Source of the DNA: Sphingobacteriia bacterium 24-36-13
GTDB taxonomy: Bacteria > Bacteroidota > Bacteroidia > Chitinophagales > Chitinophagaceae
Direction of reading: 5' to 3'
DNA length: 60,973 nt
NCBI GenBank assembly: GCA_002281875.1
Contig: NCHN01000018.1
Span: forward strand, 1 to 60,973
The notes beneath the pieces were generated by a model, which searched no databases, was not told the origin of the DNA, and saw only the letters and a list, made by a program, of their open reading frames with translations. This document shows positions 55,256 to 60,973 of the stretch, one piece after another. The translations under genes and the position numbers were made by a program. Positions within the stretch are counted from its first letter, which is position 1. The number at the start of each line of letters is the position of its first letter.

Positions 55256-57363
55256 CTAAAAATAGTATAAACCAACCAACTCATTCCGTAGGCCAAAACG
55301 GTCATATAAATCAATTGTATGGTTGGCCATTTCCAAGACTTGGTTTCCCTTTTTACAACAGCTAAAGTGCTCATGCATTGCATTGCCAATACATAAAATA
55401 CCATTAGTGATAATCCAGTAGCTAGGGTATATACTTTCTCTCCATTTGCATGGGTTGCAGCCTGCAGTTTTTCTCTTAAGCTTTGATCGTCTTCTTCATC
55501 TACGCTATATAAAGTGGCCATTGTACCAACAAATACTTCTCTGGCAGCGAATGAAGTAATTAAAGCAATCCCAATTTTCCAATCATAGCCTAAAGGAGAA
55601 ATTGCTGGCTCAATACTTTTGCCTAATAACCCTGCATAAGAGTTGGCTAACTTTTCAGTTGACAATTGTTTTTGAAGTGAATCAGCAGCAGCAGGGTTTG
55701 ATGCTATTAATGCTGAATATTTTATTTCTGTATTTTCTATTCGATTTCCAGGTCCAAATGAACTCAAAAACCAAAGCAATAAGCTGATTACCATAATTAC
55801 TTTACCAGCATCGGTAACAAAAATGCGGGCTTTTTCAATCATTGTAATGCCTGCGTTTTTCCAACGAGGAGCTCTATACATGGGTAACTCTAAAATGAAA
55901 AAACTTTTTTCTTTAATGTTGATAAAGAATTTCATTACATAACTAACCAATAAAGCCATGATGGTACCAAGAAGGTATAATGCCATCATTACTAAACCCT
56001 GTAAACTTAGAAAACCGAGGTAATATTTTTCTTCAATTACCAATGCAATTAAAATGGTATAAACTGGTAATCGAGCGCTACAACTCATTAATGGGGTTAC
56101 CAAAATAGTCAACAACCGTTCTTTTTTGTTTTCAATATTTCTTGCTCCCATAATGGCAGGAACAGCACAAGCAAAACTGCTGATCATGGGCATAACACTT
56201 TTGCCATTTAATCCTACTTTTCGCATTAGTTTGTCGCTCAAAAAACTAATACGCGCCATATAACCCGTGTCTTCTAAAATGGTAATTAAACCAAATAAAA
56301 TCATTATTTGTGGAACAAAAACCAAAATCCCACTTAAGCCCGCCACAAAACCATTGATTAATAAATTACTCCACCAAACTTCAGGCAAATTACTAGACAA
56401 CCAACCTGCTAAAGCTGCGAAACTCCATTCAATGCCGTCCATTGGATAAGTAGCCAACCAAAAAATACTTTGAAATAAAAGAAACAATACCGAGAATAAA
56501 ATTAAGTATCCCCAAGTTTTATGCATTAGAATATTGTCAAGTTTTTCAGTAAACAGCTTCTTCTCAAGCGGTCCTGTTTCTAAAACATTTTTTTGCATTA
56601 TTTGCCGAATGCGCGTGTATCGCTGCATAATTTCTTCGGCCTGAGTTTTGGTTGTATTAAAATTATATTCTGCTACAATGTTGTTTAATACAATATGATC
56701 TTGACTTTTATTTAAAAGTTCGTCGTGATTAATTAATTGGTGAATACAAGCATAATCGCTCCATTCTGGAAAGGCTTGCCTTACTTTCGCAACTGCTTCT
56801 GGTGCTAAACTTGAAGTGTCCATAAAGTCACGAAGCTTAGTGGTTGCTTCGGGCTGCATTTTTGAAATTACTTTTTTCAATTCGCTTAGGCCCTTATTCT
56901 TTCTAGGGTTAACAGCAACCACAGGAATACCTAAGTCTGCCTCTAAACCACTGATATCAATTTTAATATCTTTTTTAGCGGCTAAGTCATTCATGGTTAA
57001 TGCCATGACAACCGGTATTTTTAAATCGATGATTTGAGAACAGAATAATAAATTTCTCTTAAGGTTGCTTGCATCAGCTACTAAAATAATTAAGTCTGCT
57101 TTAATTTCTGCATCAGCTCCCATTAGTACTTTATATGCTACCCATTCATCTGCTCTTCTTGGATATAAACTATAAGTACCAGGCAAATCAATTAATTCAG
57201 CTTGCAAATTGTCTTCTAAAGAAAAAATCCCCGTTTTTTTGTCAACTGTAACTCCTGGGAAATTTCCTACATGCTGATTTAGACCTGTAAAAGCGTTGAA
57301 TAAAGAGCTTTTACCGCTGTTGGGGTTACCAACCAATGCTATATGAAGTGTTTTAGTTGCCAA
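55252..57363 (-). CDS. feoB: Ferrous iron transport protein B
   Basis: A 703-residue Fe(II) transporter. The cytoplasmic G domain has GNPNSGKSSLFN (G1), FPGVTVDKK (G2) and DLPGTYSL (G3), but the G4 position reads TMND instead of NxxD and the G5 position VNPRKNKG instead of an SA motif. A helical spacer (about 190-265) follows, then two Gate regions with FACAVPAIMGAR and SCSARLPVYTIL and about 8-9 helices. No FeoA gene adjoins and no SH3-like FeoA domain is fused. The -7 box lies immediately before the ATG, so the mRNA is probably leaderless. Confidence 0.94.
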   Translation of the reverse strand: MATKTLHIALVGNPNSGKSSLFNAFTGLNQHVGNFPGVTVDKKTGIFSLEDNLQAELIDLPGTYSLYPRRADEWVAYKVLMGADAEIKADLIILVADASNLKRNLLFCSQIIDLKIPVVMALTMNDLAAKKDIKIDISGLEADLGIPVVAVNPRKNKGLSELKKVISKMQPEATTKLRDFMDTSSLAPEAVAKVRQAFPEWSDYACIHQLINHDELLNKSQDHIVLNNIVAEYNFNTTKTQAEEIMQRYTRIRQIMQKNVLETGPLEKKLFTEKLDNILMHKTWGYLILFSVLFLLFQSIFWLATYPMDGIEWSFAALAGWLSSNLPEVWWSNLLINGFVAGLSGILVFVPQIMILFGLITILEDTGYMARISFLSDKLMRKVGLNGKSVMPMISSFACAVPAIMGARNIENKKERLLTILVTPLMSCSARLPVYTILIALVIEEKYYLGFLSLQGLVMMALYLLGTIMALLVSYVMKFFINIKEKSFFILELPMYRAPRWKNAGITMIEKARIFVTDAGKVIMVISLLLWFLSSFGPGNRIENTEIKYSALIASNPAAADSLQKQLSTEKLANSYAGLLGKSIEPAISPLGYDWKIGIALITSFAAREVFVGTMATLYSVDEEDDQSLREKLQAATHANGEKVYTLATGLSLMVFYVLAMQCMSTLAVVKRETKSWKWPTIQLIYMTVLAYGMSWLVYTIFS

Positions 57364-57368
57364 GGTTG

Positions 57369-57376
57369 CAAAAGTA
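57369..57376 (-). promoter_or_regulatory. -7 box of feoB
   Basis: TACTTTTG followed by C on the minus strand (57376-57369), ending 5 nt before the ATG at 57363. No clear -33 element; activation by a metal regulator would fit but no binding site is recognised. Confidence 0.4.
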
Positions 57377-57464
57377 GGTGCGCAAATCCGCAGTTGGTTA
57401 CGAGATTGGGAACAGAATTTAGAATTGATTACGCTACTATTACAATTATCTACTTGCTGCTACT

Positions 57465-57472
57465 TACTTTTG
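57465..57472 (+). promoter_or_regulatory. -7 box of the M28 peptidase gene
   Basis: TACTTTTG followed by C (57465-57472), 18 nt before the ATG at 57491; no matching -33 element. Confidence 0.45.
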
Positions 57473-57490
57473 CACTATAAAGTGCTAAAT

Positions 57491-59134
57491 ATGAAAAAAT
57501 GGATGATTGCTCTACTAATCTTGCCAATTACGGTAGAAGCTCAAAGTAAGCGTAAATTAAGAATTGCTGCAGAAAAAGAGCAGGCGCTTACTCAGAACAA
57601 CTTACAGAAGCATGTACAATATTTGGCTGATGATAAATTGGAGGGTAGAAGAACTGGTACAGTGGGCGAGAAATTAGCGATGGAGTACTTGGTAAAACAA
57701 TACCAAATATTAGGGATAGAACCTAAAGGTGCGGAAGGTTATATACAAGAATTTGAAATTAATGAAGGGCTTCAAATTGAACCCAGTACTTTTTTAAAAG
57801 TAAACGGGAAACAGTTGACTTTAAATGAGGATTTTTTTCCTGTTGCATTTAGTGCAAACGCTTCCATAAAAGGATCGCCAGCAATTGCATTATCAGAAAC
57901 CAATCAACCATGGTTTAAAGATTTAAAAGAAATTTTAGAAGAAAATAAAAATAATCCTCACTTTGATGTAGAAGAAACGATTAAAAAAATTACCAAAGAG
58001 GCGGCAGCAAAAAAGGCAACAGCAATTCTATTATTTAATAGCTCTGCTTTAGTTGATAATGTTCAATTCAATAAAAATGATAAGTCTACCCAATTGCCAA
58101 TACCAGTGATTTTTGTATCAAAAAAAGGGATGCAACAATACTTTGCTGATGCTGCAGCAACTATTCAGTTAGAACTTTTCGTTTCATTAAGTAATAAAGT
58201 TCGGAAAGCTAGAAATGTGGTTGCTTTTATTAATAATAATGCACCAAACACGGTAATACTTGGGGCACATTATGATCATTTAGGTTATGGGGAAGATAAA
58301 AATGCCTTGGATGCTGTAAACGAAGTGCACAATGGCGCAGACGATAATGCAAGTGGAACAGCAGCATTACTTGAGTTGGCAAGAAAATTGAAAAAGCAAT
58401 CACCTCAATCAAACAACTATTTATTAATGCATTTTTCAGGTGAAGAACTTGGCTTAATGGGTAGTAAATATTGGCTTGAAAATCCCACTACAACCATATC
58501 TTCTAATTATATGATTAATATGGATATGGTAGGAAGATATGATACAGCCAGAAAATTAACTATTGGAGGCTATGGCACTTCTCCAGAATGGGGAAATGCT
58601 ATTCCTACTTTAGCGAAAAATCTTTCCTATAAAATTGATAGTGCTGGTACTGGTCCTAGTGATCATGCAAGTTTTTACAGAAAAGATATTCCAGTTTTGT
58701 TTTTCTTTACTGGGAGCCATCCAGACTATCACAAAGCAACAGATGATTGGGATAAAATTAATTACAAAGGCATAAATGATATTGTAAATTTAGTTTACAA
58801 TATTGTTGCATCTACAGACAATAAAGGAAAAATTGCTTTTACCAAAACACGTGAGCAACAAATGGGTAGAAGTACTCGTTTTACAGTGAGTTTGGGCGTA
58901 ATTCCTGATTATGGATATACTGGTACAGGAATGCGAATTGATGGAGCTAGTGCTGGCAAATTAGCAGAAAAAATTGGATTGAAAGCAGGAGATATATTGT
59001 TACAATTAGGAGACTATAAGTTTGTAGACGTAAACAGTTATATGCAATCTCTTTCCAAATTTAAAAAAGGGGATAAAACTAAGTTGATTTATAAAAGAGG
59101 ATCTGAGGAAATTTCCGTAGAACTGGAGTTTTAA
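57491..59134 (+). CDS. Secreted M28-family metallopeptidase with C-terminal PDZ domain
   Basis: A 547-residue exported zinc aminopeptidase. The ATG at 57491 opens onto a signal peptide ending near EAQS; a TTG at 57425 lies before the promoter. A PA-like insert (about 85-220) precedes the catalytic core with the metal ligands: His/Asp in LGAHYDHLG, Asp in GADDNASGT, the Glu pair in FSGEELGLMGS, Asp in NMDMVGRYD and the final His in SHPDYHKATDD. A PDZ domain (about 445-545) is likely to hold substrate or partner. It probably trims peptides in the periplasm. Confidence 0.92.
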   Translation: MKKWMIALLILPITVEAQSKRKLRIAAEKEQALTQNNLQKHVQYLADDKLEGRRTGTVGEKLAMEYLVKQYQILGIEPKGAEGYIQEFEINEGLQIEPSTFLKVNGKQLTLNEDFFPVAFSANASIKGSPAIALSETNQPWFKDLKEILEENKNNPHFDVEETIKKITKEAAAKKATAILLFNSSALVDNVQFNKNDKSTQLPIPVIFVSKKGMQQYFADAAATIQLELFVSLSNKVRKARNVVAFINNNAPNTVILGAHYDHLGYGEDKNALDAVNEVHNGADDNASGTAALLELARKLKKQSPQSNNYLLMHFSGEELGLMGSKYWLENPTTTISSNYMINMDMVGRYDTARKLTIGGYGTSPEWGNAIPTLAKNLSYKIDSAGTGPSDHASFYRKDIPVLFFFTGSHPDYHKATDDWDKINYKGINDIVNLVYNIVASTDNKGKIAFTKTREQQMGRSTRFTVSLGVIPDYGYTGTGMRIDGASAGKLAEKIGLKAGDILLQLGDYKFVDVNSYMQSLSKFKKGDKTKLIYKRGSEEISVELEF

Positions 59135-59142
59135 ATTTTAAT

Positions 59143-59577
59143 ATGAAGCTGCGCTTAGATGTTGATGAATTGAACGATGATTTTTTTGAAGAAACGCGGT
59201 TATTGGGAATAACCGCTACTTTAAAAAATTATCAATTTTGTATGCAGCTGAATACGAATTTGGGTTACGACTTCCGATTGAATCCAGAAATCGAAATACA
59301 CTTACGTAGAAAAGAAAGAAGCTATTATTTCTCTATTTATCAATACAAAGAAGTGAATTCTCCACTCACTCATTATTTGTATCAGAATCAGTTTGATGGC
59401 GAGTACTTATTGCCAGAGTTTAAGCATATGGACTTTATATGGTTAATGAAGTATGATTTGGTAGATGACGATAAATGCAATTGGATTAAACAAACTGTAC
59501 GAAATTTAACTGGTGTTCAGTTGGTTGCAGAGTTAACTAATGAGCAAATTAAAAATAAAGGGAATATGGTTTTTTAG
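59143..59577 (+). CDS. IPExxxVDY-family protein
   Basis: A 144-residue soluble protein of a Bacteroidota-specific family named for a conserved motif, here LPEFKHMDF (about 87-95). Function unknown. It follows the M28 peptidase by 8 nt and is probably co-transcribed, and converges with selD 5 nt away. Confidence 0.85.
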   Translation: MKLRLDVDELNDDFFEETRLLGITATLKNYQFCMQLNTNLGYDFRLNPEIEIHLRRKERSYYFSIYQYKEVNSPLTHYLYQNQFDGEYLLPEFKHMDFIWLMKYDLVDDDKCNWIKQTVRNLTGVQLVAELTNEQIKNKGNMVF

Positions 59578-59582
59578 GTATT

Positions 59583-60635
59583 TTATGGTGCAACCATAAT
59601 CCTCTTTTCAGTTACTTCTGTTACTTTGCCAATTGGTATAATATGATTCTCTAGGCCATTCATCAATAAAAGGTGTACAACTTCTTCTACTGCTAAAGGA
59701 TCAACTGCAAACAATAGACCTCCATTTGTTTGTGGATCAGGTAAAATTGAAAATGCTTCCATCACATCAACCCCTTTTTCAAATCCTACCTGTTTACTAT
59801 ACGCATTCCAGTTGCGATAAGTTGCATCGGGTACTAGTCTTTTAGCAAGGTATTGTTTAGCAGAATTTATTACGGGCACTTGACTATAATTAATTAAAGC
59901 ACCAGTATAACTACCTTCCATCATTTCCATTAAGTGTCCAATTAGTCCAAATCCTGTAACATCAGTCATAGCATGAACGCCTTTTATAGCTCCTAAAAGT
60001 TGACCTACTTTATTTAATTGATTTAATTGATGAATGAGTATAGTTAAATCGGGCGCTTCTAATTGACCTCTTTTTTGTGCAGTAGAAAGTATGCCTACGC
60101 CAAGTGGTTTTGTTAAGAAAAGTAAATCACCAATTTGTGCTGTATTATTTTTCTTTAAATGATCAGTAGTCACAATGCCATTTACCGACAAACCGAAAAT
60201 CGGCTCTGTTGTATCAACACTATGTCCACCTGCTAAAGGTATTCCGGCTTCTTCGCAAATGCTTCTTCCCCCTTCTATAACCCTTCGAGCAATTTCAGGA
60301 GAAAGTTTATCTACTGGCCAGCCTAAAATGGCCAATGCCATAATTGGTTTACCCCCCATTGCATATACATCACTAATTGCGTTTGCAGCGGCAATTCTAC
60401 CAAATTGATAAGGATCGTCAACAATTGGTACAAAGAAGTCGGTTGTGCTAATTAAAGCAGTCCCATTCCCCAAGTCGTATACAGCGGCATCATCTTTACT
60501 GCTATTGCCAACCAACAACTCTTTAAAAATACTAGGAGCAATTTCAGATTGAAGAATACTGTCTAAAACCGCAGGTGCAATTTTGCATCCACAGCCTGCA
60601 CCATGCGAAAATTGGGTTAATTGTATTGCTGACAT
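59583..60635 (-). CDS. selD: Selenide, water dikinase (selenophosphate synthetase)
   Basis: A 350-residue AIR-synthase-like enzyme making selenophosphate from selenide and ATP. The N-terminal loop is GAGCGCKIAP: the catalytic position, often selenocysteine, is Cys here. TTDFFVPIVDDPYQFGRIAAANAISDVYAMGG is split over the ATP-binding region (TTDFFVP and ISDVYAMGG), and HAMTDVTGFGLIGHL lies in the C-terminal domain. No selA, selB or selenoprotein gene is in the window, so the use (selenouridine tRNA or selenocysteine) is not readable. Confidence 0.95.
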   Translation of the reverse strand: MSAIQLTQFSHGAGCGCKIAPAVLDSILQSEIAPSIFKELLVGNSSKDDAAVYDLGNGTALISTTDFFVPIVDDPYQFGRIAAANAISDVYAMGGKPIMALAILGWPVDKLSPEIARRVIEGGRSICEEAGIPLAGGHSVDTTEPIFGLSVNGIVTTDHLKKNNTAQIGDLLFLTKPLGVGILSTAQKRGQLEAPDLTILIHQLNQLNKVGQLLGAIKGVHAMTDVTGFGLIGHLMEMMEGSYTGALINYSQVPVINSAKQYLAKRLVPDATYRNWNAYSKQVGFEKGVDVMEAFSILPDPQTNGGLLFAVDPLAVEEVVHLLLMNGLENHIIPIGKVTEVTEKRIMVAP

Positions 60636-60649
60636 TCATCAAATTTGGC

Positions 60650-60657
60650 CAAAATTA
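60650..60657 (-). promoter_or_regulatory. -7 box of selD
   Basis: TAATTTTG followed by G on the minus strand (60657-60650), 15 nt before the ATG at 60635. No -33 element at a standard distance. Confidence 0.45.
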
Positions 60658-60688
60658 ACTCCAAAAAAATAGAAAAGGGTAAAAATGC

Positions 60689-60719
60689 AGAAAGCTGCGT
60701 TTATGCCCCGCAGCTTTCT
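60689..60719. repeat. Perfect hairpin between selD and the partial secreted gene
   Basis: AGAAAGCTGCG (60689-60699) and CGCAGCTTTCT (60709-60719) form a perfect 11-bp stem with a 9-nt loop. On the minus strand it is followed by GCATTTTT, terminator-like, but no minus-strand gene precedes it in the window. It could end an unrecognised minus-strand transcript. The 264 bp between selD and 60900 hold this hairpin, the phased repeats and no convincing gene. Confidence 0.5.
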
Positions 60720-60795
60720 TACCCCCAATTGTTACATGTGTGTGATAAAGCATAAAGTTGATTTAAATTTTCATGCCAGTTTAAAAAATTCCATC

Positions 60796-60850
60796 AAACA
60801 CCCCATTTCTTTCACGAAACACCCCATTTATTTTGTTAAGCCCCCTTTTA
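60796..60850 (+). repeat. Helically phased direct repeats upstream of the partial gene
   Basis: AAACACCCCATTT occurs at 60796-60808 and again at 60817-60829, exactly 21 bp apart. A degenerate third copy, AAGCCCCCTTTTA, begins at 60838, again 21 bp on. Two helical turns of spacing put all copies on one face of the DNA, as in binding sites of regulators that bind direct repeats. Confidence 0.55.
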
Positions 60851-60899
60851 TTTTTAAATGCTTCTTTTATATTAAATTGTTCTTTAATTAATAATTGGG

Positions 60900-60973
60900 A
60901 TGAAGCGACTTTTTTTATCGGTTTATATGATTTTTTTATTTGGACTGGTGAAGGCCCAATTTCCTTATACCCA
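60900..60973 (+). CDS. Start of a secreted protein (truncated by the window end)
   Basis: An ATG at 60900 opens a reading frame to the window edge: MKRLFLSVYMIFLFGLVKA then QFPYT, a good signal peptide with cleavage likely at VKA-Q. Only 24 complete codons are visible, so the product cannot be named. The phased repeats at 60796-60850 lie about 50-100 bp upstream and may control it. Confidence 0.65.
   Translation, partial: MKRLFLSVYMIFLFGLVKAQFPYT

Noticed and set aside
60685-60891. Plus-strand ORF of 68 codons between selD and the partial gene
   Set aside because: It runs through the hairpin and the phased repeats, has biased AT-driven composition (Phe, Lys, Ile) and no recognisable motif.
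1-60973. Mobile elements, CRISPR arrays, tRNA/rRNA genes and known riboswitches
   Set aside because: No transposase, integrase, terminal inverted repeats, regularly spaced repeats of CRISPR type, or tRNA-like cloverleaf was found by eye; gene content reads as core chromosome.

Overview
The window is AT-rich and gene-dense: about 46 protein genes, no tRNA or rRNA, no insertion sequence, no CRISPR array, and no gene-free stretch longer than about 270 bp. It belongs to the phylum Bacteroidota. Promoters repeatedly match the Bacteroidota type (TAnnTTTG at -7, TTG or TTTG at -33) rather than the enterobacterial type, start codons generally lack Shine-Dalgarno sequences, and phylum-typical families occur (IPExxxVDY, DUF4834, long PurF-like amidotransferase, very long multi-PAS hybrid kinases). 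The family is probably Chitinophagaceae (for example Sediminibacterium-like); that is an inference from the overall look of the proteins.

Layout. 0-9.4 kb: two large paralogous PAS/GAF hybrid histidine kinases flanking an L,D-transpeptidase and a receiver protein with an orphan H-box. 9.6-10.9 kb: small membrane protein, HAD phosphatase, DUF4834. 10.9-17.5 kb: rimP-nusA-infB with a terminator-like hairpin in the rimP leader, then a SurA-like chaperone. 17.5-20.9 kb: MarR regulator with a palindromic operator inside its promoter, followed by two pirins, YceI and an NADPH:FMN reductase, which looks like a quinone/electrophile response unit. 20.9-27.0 kb: PurF-like enzyme, then PAS-LuxR regulator, ketoacyl-ACP synthase III, mannose-1-phosphate guanylyltransferase and KdsD on the minus strand. 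Between the PAS-LuxR gene and the KAS III gene lies a lux-box-like palindrome, a consensus promoter and a roughly 63-nt two-hairpin transcript, a candidate regulated small RNA. 27.2-35.2 kb: RecQ, DUF3089 hydrolase, 2-oxoglutarate oxygenase, chromate transporter, orphan ParA, esterase, secreted carboxypeptidase-regulatory-like protein. 35.2-39.0 kb: minus-strand operon SDR-SDR-acyl-CoA dehydrogenase-APH kinase, resembling a split ACAD10/11 or Lva 4-hydroxyacyl-CoA pathway. 39.2-44.0 kb: RND adaptor and pump, PdxH. 44.0-53.4 kb (minus): hybrid kinase with a complete H-D-H phosphorelay, transketolase C-terminal subunit, a GH18-CE4-GT2 exopolysaccharide fusion protein, and a half-length carbamoyl-phosphate synthase large subunit. 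53.5-61.0 kb: Bcp peroxiredoxin, GAF kinase, FeoB, M28 peptidase with PDZ, IPExxxVDY protein, SelD, and the first codons of a secreted protein.

The observations most worth following are the LuxR/small-RNA pair at 22.8-23.7 kb, the predicted 4-hydroxyacyl-CoA operon at 35.2-39.0 kb, the MarR-pirin unit with its operator, and the leader hairpin of rimP. All functional statements rest on reading motifs by eye; no database search was possible.
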